DNA of 36,296 bases from Bacteroidota bacterium (lineage in GTDB: Bacteria; Bacteroidota; Rhodothermia; Rhodothermales; UBA10348). Where the stretch lies: contig JACZYD010000018.1 in assembly GCA_022571255.1 (NCBI GenBank), positions 1 through 36,296 of the forward strand, in the 5' to 3' direction. Both the position numbers and the translations under genes were made by a program. Positions within the stretch are counted from its first letter, which is position 1; each line of letters starts with the position of its first letter. Shown piece after piece: positions 17,352 to 26,885 of the stretch. A model generated the notes under the pieces. The model was given only the letters and a program-made list of their open reading frames with translations. It made no database searches and was not told the DNA's origin.

Positions 17352-20054
17352 ATGTTTTTAATCGCTCAATATCTCTGGCCCGGTTCCGTTCATGCCCGTC
17401 GCGCCGGTCAGGCCCGAATTAGGGTGTCCCTGCTTTTTGCACTTGCCTCCTCCGTGTCAGTTTGCTTTACTGGCTTGGCCACAGCGCAAGAGGTGACACC
17501 CGCCGGGCACACACCTGAACAAAGGCTTCCCGCAATGGCCGACACTCTCGAAGGTCCGCTACCGGGATCCATTCCTGCGTTTGCCATCGACGAAACGTCT
17601 GTTGACCTGACGCGGTTGGCTCAACCGGATACATACCTCGACAAAACGGGTCGCAAGTTTGCGCTTCTGGGTACCGAATCTGGTCGGTTTGAAGCATGGG
17701 CGTGGCCACTGAAGTTGTTTACAGGATTCAGGCTGTCATTTTTTGTGAGCGAAAGTACGACGCCCATCGCCGCTCGTGACATCGTTCAGCGAATAGAGGT
17801 GCGCCCTGCGGTCACAACCATTACGTACGTCTATCAATCATTTACCGTACAGGCGCACATCGTCACGGCGATTGACGAACCCGGCGCAGTGATTTTTCTG
17901 GACGTTGACGCCGAGCACCCGTTGAGCATCGTGGTGGGTTTCATTCCGACTATGCAGCCCATGTGGCCGGCCGGCATGGGCGGGCAATTTGCACGCTGGT
18001 ACGATGATATGCACGCGTATTTGATATCAGAGTCCTCGAACGGCAATCATGGATACGTTGGTTCGCCGGCGGCTAGAGGTTTGTCTTACACACCCGCTCA
18101 CATGCTCGGCGAAGATCCGAACGAGTTCCGGATTGATATTTTGGACCCTGTATCCGTGAAAGATCGCTACATCCCGATTGTGATGGCAGGAGGTAAGGGT
18201 GAACGAGAGGATATCAAAAAGATTTATATAAAAATCGCTGCCAAACCGGAGGCGATTTATAAGGATGCGGTCCTACACTACAACACCCTTCTAGGATCCA
18301 CTATGTCGATTTCGACGCCCGAACCGACGCTTGACCTTGCGTTCGAATGGGCCAAGATCAGTTACGATAATCTGCTGGCGGTCAATCCGGACTTTTCGGG
18401 CACAGGACTGATGGCCGGACTGGATCGAGCCGGTAGTGGTGGACGCCCGGGGTTCGGGTGGTTTTTTGGCGGAGATACATACATCAACACACTCAGTTTA
18501 AACGCCATCGGCATGTTCGATGCCTCCCGTGACGCGCTCGCCTTCATGACGCAATTCCAGCGTAATGATGGAAAAATGGCTCACGAAGTAACGCAAGCGA
18601 AAGAATATGTGGACTGGTTCGGGGACTATCCATACGCCTACATCCACGCCGATACTTCACCGTGGTACATCGTCGCGGTGCACGATCATTTCGCCGCGAC
18701 AGGAGATCGTGACTATGTGCGGTCGGAATGGCCCTCGGTACTGCGGACGTATGAATGGTGCCTGACTACAGACATCGACGGGGACGGTTTGATGGACAAC
18801 GAGGCGGCGGGTCTTGGCGCTCTGGAATTCGGATCCCTCACCAATATTCAGACCGACGTTTATCTGGCGGCCATCTGGACCCGCTCGCTGATCGCGCTTT
18901 CCGAAATGGCCCGAGAGATGGGCGATGAAGTGTTGGCAACGCGGGCGCTGGAACGATATGAGAAGGCCGCAGGCGCATTCGAGAAATTCTGGAGTGAAGA
19001 AACCGGGCAGTACGCTTACGCCTTCAACGCAGACGGAAAAACCGTCAATGAGATAACTCCGTGGGCGTCGGTCGGGATGATATTTGGCCTCGGAACGGAG
19101 GAACGCAGAGCAGCGACCATGGACCGGCTTAGCCGATCGGATATGACGACGGACTGGGGAATCCGAATGCTTTCGACAACCAGCGATCTTTACGAGCCAC
19201 TCAATTACAACTATGGAGCAGTATGGCCTTTTGTCACCAGCTGGGCGACGATGGCGCAGTTCATGACCAGCCGGCCCATTCAGGGTTATTCGTCCCTGAT
19301 GTCGACCGTGCAACGGGTCTTCACACGTAGCTTGGGAGATATTTCAGAGGTTTTGTCCGGACGTCGCCATACATGGCCTCAGGAATCCGTCCCCCATCAG
19401 GGTTTCGCCATTGCATCGACCATTTTGCCGACCGTTCGTGGACTGTTCGGGTTGTGGTATGATGCCCCGTCAAATGTCCTGACATTCGGCCCTCAGGTTC
19501 CTGCCGACTGGAGCCACTATTCGGTTGACGGATTCCGGTACGGATCGGGATCTGTGAGCATCGAGGTCACGCGATCAGACAGTCACGACACATTTGATCT
19601 GTCGGCGAAAAAAGAGACGTCACTCGTATTCCGCCCTCTTTATCCCTTAGGTACACACATCCGTTCTGTACGCGCCGGTAATCAAGACATTGAATTTGAA
19701 ACGACGGAAGAGGCCGGTGGCGTCCGAGTTCGAGCGGTCGTGACGATAAACGGAAAACTCACACTCGATGTCGATCACTCGAACGAGCCGGCCATTGTAC
19801 CGCCCGTCTGGGAAAGTCCGCTGGGTGCCGAGAGCACCGGATTACGCGTGTTGTCGTTTGAACGGGATGGCGAAAAAGCTACACTTGTGGTTGAAGGGCT
19901 CTCGGGTTGGACTTACACCCTCGGAATGACCAACACCGAAGCCATCCGGTCAATCGCAGGCGCTCGTTTAACGGACGGAGGACTTTTAATGAATCTCCCG
20001 GAGTCGAGCGACCAACACGTTGTGCACACTATACGGATGGTCTTCGGGAACTAA
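17352..20054 (+). CDS. Secreted (alpha/alpha)6 six-hairpin glycosidase (amylo-alpha-1,6-glucosidase/GH63-like)
   Basis: LAFEWAKISYDNLLAVNPDFSGTGLMAGLDRAGSGGRPGFGWFFGGDTYINTLSLNAIGMFDASRDALAFMTQFQRNDGKMAHEVTQ...ADTSPWYIVAVHDHFAATGDRDYV...GAVWPFVTSWA. Signal sequence present. Confidence 0.82.
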   Translation: MFLIAQYLWPGSVHARRAGQARIRVSLLFALASSVSVCFTGLATAQEVTPAGHTPEQRLPAMADTLEGPLPGSIPAFAIDETSVDLTRLAQPDTYLDKTGRKFALLGTESGRFEAWAWPLKLFTGFRLSFFVSESTTPIAARDIVQRIEVRPAVTTITYVYQSFTVQAHIVTAIDEPGAVIFLDVDAEHPLSIVVGFIPTMQPMWPAGMGGQFARWYDDMHAYLISESSNGNHGYVGSPAARGLSYTPAHMLGEDPNEFRIDILDPVSVKDRYIPIVMAGGKGEREDIKKIYIKIAAKPEAIYKDAVLHYNTLLGSTMSISTPEPTLDLAFEWAKISYDNLLAVNPDFSGTGLMAGLDRAGSGGRPGFGWFFGGDTYINTLSLNAIGMFDASRDALAFMTQFQRNDGKMAHEVTQAKEYVDWFGDYPYAYIHADTSPWYIVAVHDHFAATGDRDYVRSEWPSVLRTYEWCLTTDIDGDGLMDNEAAGLGALEFGSLTNIQTDVYLAAIWTRSLIALSEMAREMGDEVLATRALERYEKAAGAFEKFWSEETGQYAYAFNADGKTVNEITPWASVGMIFGLGTEERRAATMDRLSRSDMTTDWGIRMLSTTSDLYEPLNYNYGAVWPFVTSWATMAQFMTSRPIQGYSSLMSTVQRVFTRSLGDISEVLSGRRHTWPQESVPHQGFAIASTILPTVRGLFGLWYDAPSNVLTFGPQVPADWSHYSVDGFRYGSGSVSIEVTRSDSHDTFDLSAKKETSLVFRPLYPLGTHIRSVRAGNQDIEFETTEEAGGVRVRAVVTINGKLTLDVDHSNEPAIVPPVWESPLGAESTGLRVLSFERDGEKATLVVEGLSGWTYTLGMTNTEAIRSIAGARLTDGGLLMNLPESSDQHVVHTIRMVFGN

Positions 20055-20113
20055 ACCGTTAGTGCCCTGTCGCTTATCTGGCCCCACACCGTCGAGCGGC
20101 GAACGATTCCATC

Positions 20114-22648
20114 ATGAGCAGATTCATCTTTATCATAGTCGCCCTCATCTGCCTTACGGGCTGTCACGAAGCGCCCCCACTTATCGACAAAAATCAGGTT
20201 TTCGATCGCTACGACTGGTGGGACAATCGAGACTGGGACTGGTATTCGGAAAATATCCCCTTTATCGAAACACCGGACGACGAGATCAACGAAGTGTACT
20301 ATTATCGATGGGAGGTCATGACAAAACACCTCACTTACGGCTCACCGGAAACCGGATACACCTTTACTGAATTTATTGACCGGCCTTTCTGGTCGGGTAC
20401 ATACGGGGGCATCGCCTGTCCGCTCGGCCATCAACTCTCCGAAGTGCGCTGGCTCAAAAATCCGCGCATCATAGATGATTTTTCCAGGTACTGGATCGAC
20501 ACCGAAGGTGCGAGGCCACGCAATTATTCCAACTGGTACGGCGCCGCACTCTGGCAGATTTATGAGGTATGGGGTGACGACGCGTGGATCATATCGATGC
20601 TTCCGTACATGGAAGAACAGATGGCGGGATGGGTCAACGAACATTTCGACCCGGACCACAGACTGTTTTTCAGGACGGGTCATGACGATGGAATGGAGGT
20701 CAATATCAACAGCCGCCAGACCGAAGACGGGGTCGTCGAAGGATATCGCCCGACGTTGAACGCATACATGTTCGGCGACCTCACAGCCCTGTCTCGTGCA
20801 GCGGAGATGGCCGGGCAACCCGAGAAAGCAGCCGAATATGCTCAACGCGCGGCCGCTTTGAAAACGCGCGTCATTGAAGAACTCTGGGACGAACGCCGTC
20901 AGTTTTTCCTCCATCAGTGGGTGGATGACCATGCTCCCGGGATCAAAGCTAAGACCCTGACCTACGAAACGGGACCTTTCGCGGGTGATGAGCACGGTCG
21001 CGAACTCATTGGTTATGTCCCGTGGCAATTCAATCTCCCGAATTCCGAGCATTCTGTCGCGTGGAAATTCCTGATGGACCCGGATTATTTTTATGCGCCG
21101 TACGGTCCGACAACTGCTGAACAGAACGACCCGCAATTTTTTGTTTCACGGAATTGTTGTGTGTGGAGTGGTCAGTCGTGGCCGTACGCCACGACACAGA
21201 CGCTGGTCGCGTTGGCAAATCTGCTGAACAATTACAAACAGAATGAAATAGACGCGGGAGCCTATGCAACGATGTTGCACACCTATACGCGTACTCAGTA
21301 CAAAAACGGCCGACCGTACATCGCCGAATCGGCCAATCCATTCGACGGCTCCTGGTCCGGGAGCGACTTGCCCAACCACAGCGAACACTACCTGCATTCC
21401 GGTTATGTGGACCTGATCCTTGGCGGCCTTTTCGGGATCCGCGCTTCCGCGGGCGATTCACTTCGGATCAATCCGCTGGTCCCTGAAGATTGGCGGTATT
21501 TTGCGGTGGAGGGCGTGTCCTATCACGGGCGTGACCTTGCACTGATCTGGGACCTCGACGGAACGCGATATGGACGGGGTGCGGGATTCACGGTTTTTAT
21601 AGACGACAAAGTAGTTCTGAATCGCTCGACGGTCGAATCATCAATCGTCCACGTCAAGAGTCGAAAAGCAGCACTCACGTTCGAGCGTCCACATAATCTC
21701 GCGGTCAACAATGGCAGACGGTTTCCGGAAATCACGGCCTCCTATTCCCATCCGTCCACTCCGCCGTTTTACGCCAACGACGGTAGTATATGGTATCACG
21801 ATGTTCCCATAAACCGTTGGACTACCCTTGATTCTCCCAACGCCACAGACTGGATCTCTATTGATTTTGGGGTCGAGCAGACGATCTCTGAGGTTAAACT
21901 TTATTTCATCGATGATGATTTAATTGCGCCCCCCGCCTCGTACGTCGTCGAAGCACTACGTGGCGAACGATGGACCGCGATCAACGAGATCAAACGTCAT
22001 CCCGAACGTTCAACGGGCCACCGTGCCAACACCATATCGTTCGATGCACTTGATACCGAAGGCTTGCGCGTTCTTTTCAAACACGCCGACAATCGGTTTA
22101 CCGGACTCTCGGAAATCGAAGCATGGACTCCGGCCGGCACGCAGATAAATTTACCGATCGGGCAGCCCCGAAATCTAGCTCTCAATCCTGACGGAGCATC
22201 CTTTCCCCGTCTCTCTTCGTCCGTTGCTCCGGATCCAAATAAACTCGGAGTTTTGATTGATGGGTCTTTCGGCTTTACAACCTACCAGGCGAATCGCTGG
22301 ACCGCCCTCAGACCCGAGGGAGAAACTCCCGATTCAGAAGACTGGATACAGATCGATTTTGACGCACCCAGAATCGTTTCGCAGGTGGATGTTTACCTGT
22401 GGGGCGACTCTCCACGTTATCTGGGCCGCATAGACAGTACGGTTTCAGCTCCGCGTGCGCTGCGCATCGCCGCACTCCGGCATGGAAAATGGGTTCCGGT
22501 AGATCACGTAGTTCAACTGCCGGAGTCCCCGCAAACAATGGCGAGAAATACTCTGCGCTTCGACGCCATCGAAACGATCGCAATTCGGGTATATTTTAAA
22601 CACAACCTTCCCTCTTTATCGGGGGCAACTGAGATTCAGATCTGGTAA
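20114..22648 (+). CDS. Lipoprotein MGH1-like glycoside hydrolase with two C-terminal discoidin (F5/8 type C)-like modules
   Basis: Lipobox (FIIVALICLTGCHE). PRIIDDFSRYWIDTEGARPRNYSNWYGAALWQIYEVWGDDAWIISMLPYMEEQMAGWVNEHFDPDHRLFFRTGHDDGMEVNINSRQ...EGYRPTLNAYMFGDLTALSRAAEMAG. Two similar tails NLAVN...DWISIDFGVEQTISEVKLYF... and NLALN...DWIQIDFDAPRIVSQVDVYLW. Confidence 0.85.
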   Translation: MSRFIFIIVALICLTGCHEAPPLIDKNQVFDRYDWWDNRDWDWYSENIPFIETPDDEINEVYYYRWEVMTKHLTYGSPETGYTFTEFIDRPFWSGTYGGIACPLGHQLSEVRWLKNPRIIDDFSRYWIDTEGARPRNYSNWYGAALWQIYEVWGDDAWIISMLPYMEEQMAGWVNEHFDPDHRLFFRTGHDDGMEVNINSRQTEDGVVEGYRPTLNAYMFGDLTALSRAAEMAGQPEKAAEYAQRAAALKTRVIEELWDERRQFFLHQWVDDHAPGIKAKTLTYETGPFAGDEHGRELIGYVPWQFNLPNSEHSVAWKFLMDPDYFYAPYGPTTAEQNDPQFFVSRNCCVWSGQSWPYATTQTLVALANLLNNYKQNEIDAGAYATMLHTYTRTQYKNGRPYIAESANPFDGSWSGSDLPNHSEHYLHSGYVDLILGGLFGIRASAGDSLRINPLVPEDWRYFAVEGVSYHGRDLALIWDLDGTRYGRGAGFTVFIDDKVVLNRSTVESSIVHVKSRKAALTFERPHNLAVNNGRRFPEITASYSHPSTPPFYANDGSIWYHDVPINRWTTLDSPNATDWISIDFGVEQTISEVKLYFIDDDLIAPPASYVVEALRGERWTAINEIKRHPERSTGHRANTISFDALDTEGLRVLFKHADNRFTGLSEIEAWTPAGTQINLPIGQPRNLALNPDGASFPRLSSSVAPDPNKLGVLIDGSFGFTTYQANRWTALRPEGETPDSEDWIQIDFDAPRIVSQVDVYLWGDSPRYLGRIDSTVSAPRALRIAALRHGKWVPVDHVVQLPESPQTMARNTLRFDAIETIAIRVYFKHNLPSLSGATEIQIW

Positions 22649-22687
22649 CTTAATGGCGACAGGCTCTCACTTCCATTCATCATTGCC

Positions 22688-23827
22688 ATGCGTAAATTCG
22701 TTACCATTTCCGTGATCTTTACGTGTCTGTTTCTATTCGGATGCGAACCCCAGGCCCCTGACGTCGTCGCTGGAGTTACATCAGATTCATGGGGTCGTTT
22801 GCCTGATGGTCGAGAGGTTACGCTCTTCCATATCGTGAGCCCCTCCGGGATGAAAATGGACGTCACCAACTATGGTGGAATAATTACCTCGCTTACGGCG
22901 CCCGACAGGAATGGAAAATTCGATGACATTGTGCTCGGGTTCGACAGCCTGGAGTCCTACCTGGAGAATACACCTTATTTCGGGGCGATAATTGGCCGGT
23001 ACGGCAATCGAATCGCTGAAGGTCGATTTTCCCTGGATGGAGAAAACTACGAACTTGCTCTGAACAACGGAGCCAACCACCTGCATGGTGGTCTCGTTGG
23101 ATTCGACAAAGTGCTCTGGGACGCCGAGCCATTCTCAGACGAGGAAAATCACGGCGTCATTTTCAAATACGAGAGTGCGGACGGCGAAGAGGGTTATCCG
23201 GGTAATTTGTCGGTGGAAGTGAAGTATCGCCTTACGCCCGACAGCCGCGTGGTCTTCAGTTACAAAGCCACCACGGACAAAGCCACACCCGTCAATCTGA
23301 CACAACATACTTATTTCAATCTTGCCGGTCCGGCTTCCAATTCCATTCTCGGTCACGAACTGATGATTACCGCAGCCGAATTTATACCCATTGACTCCAA
23401 CATGATTCCGACGGGAGAACTCCGCGCAGTGGACGGCACCCCTTTTGACTTTCGCAAGCCCGTAACCATCGGCGAAAGAATCAATGCAGGTGGCAAGCAA
23501 CTGGAATATGGCCGGGGATACGATCACAATTTTGTCTTGCCGATCGTGGCGACCAGTCTCAATCTGGTTGCGCGTGTTTTCGAGCCCTCAAGCGGGCGTA
23601 TCATGACTGTCATCACCACCGAACCCGGCCTTCAATTCTACTCGGGAAATTTTCTTGACGGTACGCTCGTCGGAAAAGGAGGCGTTGTTTACGAACACCG
23701 CTCCGGTTTCTGTCTCGAAACACAACATTTCCCCGATTCACCCAATCAATCAGCTTTTCCATCGACCATTCTGAGGCCCGGCGAGACATACTCCAGCCAC
23801 ACGATGTACGCCTTCACGGCTGAATGA
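22688..23827 (+). CDS. galM: Aldose 1-epimerase (galactose mutarotase)
   Basis: VTNYGGIITSLTAPDRNGKFDDIVLGFDSLESYLENTPYFGAIIGRYGNRIAEGRFSLDGENYELALNNGANHLHGG; LTQHTYFNLAG; GLQFYSGNFLDG; ETQHFPDSPNQSAFPSTILRPGETY. Confidence 0.97.
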   Translation: MRKFVTISVIFTCLFLFGCEPQAPDVVAGVTSDSWGRLPDGREVTLFHIVSPSGMKMDVTNYGGIITSLTAPDRNGKFDDIVLGFDSLESYLENTPYFGAIIGRYGNRIAEGRFSLDGENYELALNNGANHLHGGLVGFDKVLWDAEPFSDEENHGVIFKYESADGEEGYPGNLSVEVKYRLTPDSRVVFSYKATTDKATPVNLTQHTYFNLAGPASNSILGHELMITAAEFIPIDSNMIPTGELRAVDGTPFDFRKPVTIGERINAGGKQLEYGRGYDHNFVLPIVATSLNLVARVFEPSSGRIMTVITTEPGLQFYSGNFLDGTLVGKGGVVYEHRSGFCLETQHFPDSPNQSAFPSTILRPGETYSSHTMYAFTAE

Positions 23828-23896
23828 TTTGAGACACAGACGCAGTCTGCAGGAAACACCGGATGCGCAGCCCACCAAGAAAGCGATTACCTTCCC

Positions 23897-24631
23897 ATGC
23901 ACTTTCTTCGAATTGTATTAATCTGCCTGGGGCTTACGAGCCTCAGCGCCAGAGCAGTGACCCTGCAGACTCCAACAGAGTCAGAAGTACGGCAGATCGT
24001 GACTTTCTCGTTCCTCCCGGGCAGTACCTCTGAGGCCATCAGGATCTATCGTGAGGAAGTGGTTCCGCTCTATGAAAACAACGACGCCATGCTCTCGTTC
24101 AGAGCGTTTCGCGAGATTGAAAGCCCGATTCCTCTCGACCTGATCGCGATCAGTTCTTTCAGGGGCATGTCCGGAATGGACGTGTCCAATGCCGCGCTGC
24201 GCGACATCGCGTCAGCGGCCGGCAAGAGCCTTGGTGCGATCTACGGCCAGATCGGCGCGCTCAGCTCGGGGCACACCGACCAGTTCATCGAGATGCTCCC
24301 CTCCCTCGGACTCGGGGACCCATCGGCATCAAGAATAACGGCGCTCGTCTGGTACCAAGTCCTTCCGGGTAAAACAGACGCTTTCGAAGATGCTCTCTCG
24401 ACTGCGCTCTTGTCGGCAGATGGGGAGTTGAGTGTTCCCTCAGCGACGGGTCGTTTTCTGTTGTCAGACGGATGGCACTATCTGAGATTTCTGGGCTTCG
24501 GTTCGCTCGGAGAATACCAGGAATACTGGTCCGGGGCGACCGAGCACCCTGCACACCAACGGATTCATGCACTGACCGTCCGACGCCGGGAGGTCATTGT
24601 CGCGGCCATCCCTGGGTTATCTGTTCGATAG
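23897..24631 (+). CDS. NIPSNAP-like / antibiotic-biosynthesis-monooxygenase-like secreted protein
   Basis: Signal peptide, then two related modules (RQIVTFSFLPGSTSEAIRIYREEVVPLYENNDAMLSFRAFREI and ALVWYQVLPGKTDAFEDALSTAL). Confidence 0.5.
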   Translation: MHFLRIVLICLGLTSLSARAVTLQTPTESEVRQIVTFSFLPGSTSEAIRIYREEVVPLYENNDAMLSFRAFREIESPIPLDLIAISSFRGMSGMDVSNAALRDIASAAGKSLGAIYGQIGALSSGHTDQFIEMLPSLGLGDPSASRITALVWYQVLPGKTDAFEDALSTALLSADGELSVPSATGRFLLSDGWHYLRFLGFGSLGEYQEYWSGATEHPAHQRIHALTVRRREVIVAAIPGLSVR

Positions 24632-24683
24632 AGCGGTCCGGAACCCGAGAAAACAGAAAATCCGGCATGTTTTCAGCGATTAA

Positions 24684-25280
24684 ATGATTGAACACCAAGG
24701 CATAACGCGCATCAGTGCGATCATTCTTGCTGCCGGATCTTCCACGCGAATGGGATTGACCAATAAACTGCTGCTGCCGATTTCCGGAACACCAATGATC
24801 GAATGCGTCATCCGTGCGGCCGTAGAGCAGGATTTCGAAAAGGTGATCGTTGTAACGGGTTACGATGCGTCCGGTGTCCAGAAAGTACTGGCTCCATTTC
24901 CCGTCCAAATTGTTTACAACTCCCTATATGATACAGGGATGGGGTCGTCGCTGGTCGCCGGAATTGAAGCAGATCTTGAGTCAGATGTCCGCAGTGATGC
25001 GTACCTGATATGGCCGGGCGACATGCCGTTTATCCATCGAAAAACGATCCAATTGATATGCAGTATGTTTGATCCGGAGTCGATCATCGTTCCGACATTT
25101 GATTCACATCGCGGCCATCCCGTGCTTTTTGGGGCCCGGTTCAGAGAGGCGCTCCTGAATATCCCTTCTGACAAAGGTGCCCGTACTATTCTGAAGAATA
25201 ACAGCGACTCCGTAATCGAGTGCCCTGTGGAAGATGCAGCAATATTGCGCGACGTAGATACGCCGGAGGATCTGTATTGA
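24684..25280 (+). CDS. MobA-like NTP transferase (molybdenum-cofactor nucleotidyltransferase family)
   Basis: ISAIILAAGSSTRMGLTNKLLLPISGTPMIECVI; YLIWPGDMPFIHRKTIQLI; PTFDSHRGHPVLFGARFREAL; DVDTPEDL. Next to XdhC. Confidence 0.9.
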   Translation: MIEHQGITRISAIILAAGSSTRMGLTNKLLLPISGTPMIECVIRAAVEQDFEKVIVVTGYDASGVQKVLAPFPVQIVYNSLYDTGMGSSLVAGIEADLESDVRSDAYLIWPGDMPFIHRKTIQLICSMFDPESIIVPTFDSHRGHPVLFGARFREALLNIPSDKGARTILKNNSDSVIECPVEDAAILRDVDTPEDLY

Positions 25281-26281
25281 AAACACTGATACCAACTCTT
25301 ATCAAGTGGGAAGGCGCGGGTAAATCGCTCGTGATCGCCCGTGTGATATCGACCTGGGGATCATCCCCAAGACGCCCGGGCGCAACGCTCGCCGTATCGT
25401 CTGCCGGTGACCTCGTGGGCTCGGTGAGTGGCGGATGTATTGAGGGCGCTGTGCGGGAGGAAGCACTTGAGATCATCCGGGGAGCGCCGGCCCGAATTAT
25501 TGATTATGGCGTAGACGATGACACTGCCTGGTCGGTGGGTCTGAGCTGCGGCGGATCCGTCAGAGTGCTGATCCAGACACTGCCCGATTTCGGAAAAGAG
25601 CTCATCGAGAGTATAACTGCCGGAGAGAGGGTCACTCTCGTTACGGCGCTTGAAGACGGACAGGAATACAATCTCCTGATCAGACCGGACCACAAAACGC
25701 TTGGCACCTGGCCCGCCGACACCGAACATGTGGTTGCCGCTGCTCTCAACGCGACCAGTCCCGGCGAAACAGACGTCGACGAACTGACCTGTTTCATTCA
25801 TCCGTTCCACGCGCCAGAGCGTTTATTGATCGTAGGGGGAGCCGATATTGCCGTTCATCTCATCAGTTACGCCAGTTCACTGGGTTTTGAAACGATTCTT
25901 ATGGATCCGAGAGCGGTGTTTACAGATTCAGATCGTTTTTCGACACTACCGTCTCGCCTCGAAACGGCGTGGCCTCAAGACATCATTCCCGGGCTGAATC
26001 TCGACGATCACACCTGTGCGGTGCTCCTCACACACGATCCCAAGATCGACGACCCGGCCATTCACCTTCTGCTGCGATCACCGGTGGCCTATATCGGAGC
26101 GCTCGGGAGTCGACGCACCCAAGAAAAGCGACGAAACAGACTTCGCACGGCCGGATTTTCCGAGGCTGAAATCGCTCGCATCCACGGACCGGTCGGGATC
26201 GACATCGGAGCGTCTACGCCGTCGGAAATCGCCCTCAGCATCATGGCGGAGATTATTTCGACGCTCCGGAAAAATGATTGA
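25277..26281 (+). CDS. XdhC family protein (molybdenum-hydroxylase maturation)
   Basis: TTG start overlapping the upstream stop (TTGA). LVIARVISTWGSSPRRPGATLAVSSAGDLVGSVSGGCIEGAVREEA; DDHTCAVLLTHDPKIDDPAIHLLLRSPVAYIGALGSRRTQEKRRNRLRTAGFSEAEIARIHGPVGIDIGASTPSEIALSIMAEII. Confidence 0.95.
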   Translation: MKTLIPTLIKWEGAGKSLVIARVISTWGSSPRRPGATLAVSSAGDLVGSVSGGCIEGAVREEALEIIRGAPARIIDYGVDDDTAWSVGLSCGGSVRVLIQTLPDFGKELIESITAGERVTLVTALEDGQEYNLLIRPDHKTLGTWPADTEHVVAAALNATSPGETDVDELTCFIHPFHAPERLLIVGGADIAVHLISYASSLGFETILMDPRAVFTDSDRFSTLPSRLETAWPQDIIPGLNLDDHTCAVLLTHDPKIDDPAIHLLLRSPVAYIGALGSRRTQEKRRNRLRTAGFSEAEIARIHGPVGIDIGASTPSEIALSIMAEIISTLRKND

Positions 26282-26311
26282 TCGACCATAAGTAACATCG
26301 GCGACAAGCGC

Positions 26312-26403
26312 CATCGCTGTTCGTCGCCGTGGAGCACGTCACTGCCGTTCGTCGCCGTAGGTCGCGTCATAGCCTTTCGTCGCCGCGGGGCGCGCCATTG
26401 CCA
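26312..26403. repeat. 28-bp tandem repeat, three full units plus a partial
   Basis: CATCGCTGTTCGTCGCCGTGGAGCACGT / CACTGCCGTTCGTCGCCGTAGGTCGCGT / CATAGCCTTTCGTCGCCGCGGGGCGCGC / CATTGCCATC..., in the gap between convergent XdhC and SufU genes. Confidence 0.85.
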
Positions 26404-26856
26404 TCATTCCGTGCTTACCATCGACTCTCCGGCCAGCGCTGCGCGAGCTGCGTGCCATGGCAACGTGACACATTTGATCCGGCTCGGAAATCGCCTGACG
26501 CCGAGCAGCGCCACAAGATCGGGGAGCAATCCGGCGGGCAGCGATGCGCCGTGTTCGAGGGCATTCTCCACGTCTTTGATCAGCCTTTCTGCCTCTGAGC
26601 GCGAGAGATTCCTGAGCACCTCGGTCATCATCGAGGCGGATGCTCTTGAAATAACGCAGCCATAACCAGTGAATTGAACCTCGACGATGCATTCATCTGA
26701 GAGTCTCAGGAAAATCTGATAGCGGTCTCCGCAAACCGGATTGTAGCCGAACGCTGCGACATCGGGATCGTCCATTTTCCCGAAGTACCGCTGCCGCGAA
26801 GCATGATCCTCAATGATCGCCTGTAGATCAGCTTCGTCGAGTTCTGATTCGCTCAT
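26404..26856 (-). CDS. sufU: SufU-type iron-sulfur cluster assembly protein
   Basis: YNPVCGDRYQIFLRLSDECIVEVQFTGYGCVISRASASMMTEVL...RIKCVTLPWHAARAAL: canonical SufU Cys-Gly-Asp, GC and RxKCxxLPW motifs. Confidence 0.93.
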   Translation of the reverse strand: MSESELDEADLQAIIEDHASRQRYFGKMDDPDVAAFGYNPVCGDRYQIFLRLSDECIVEVQFTGYGCVISRASASMMTEVLRNLSRSEAERLIKDVENALEHGASLPAGLLPDLVALLGVRRFPSRIKCVTLPWHAARAALAGESMVSTE

Positions 26857-26885
26857 GCGCTTCTATCGCTCGCGGGCATACGCAC

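Noticed and set aside
18657-19313. 218-aa minus-strand ORF inside the glycosidase gene, and the similar 264-aa ORF at 20342-21136
   Set aside because: Shadow ORFs antisense to well-supported genes; no start context or domain.
26312-26403. CRISPR array
   Set aside because: The 28-bp units are contiguous and degenerate throughout, with no constant repeat separated by unique spacers and no cas genes in the window.
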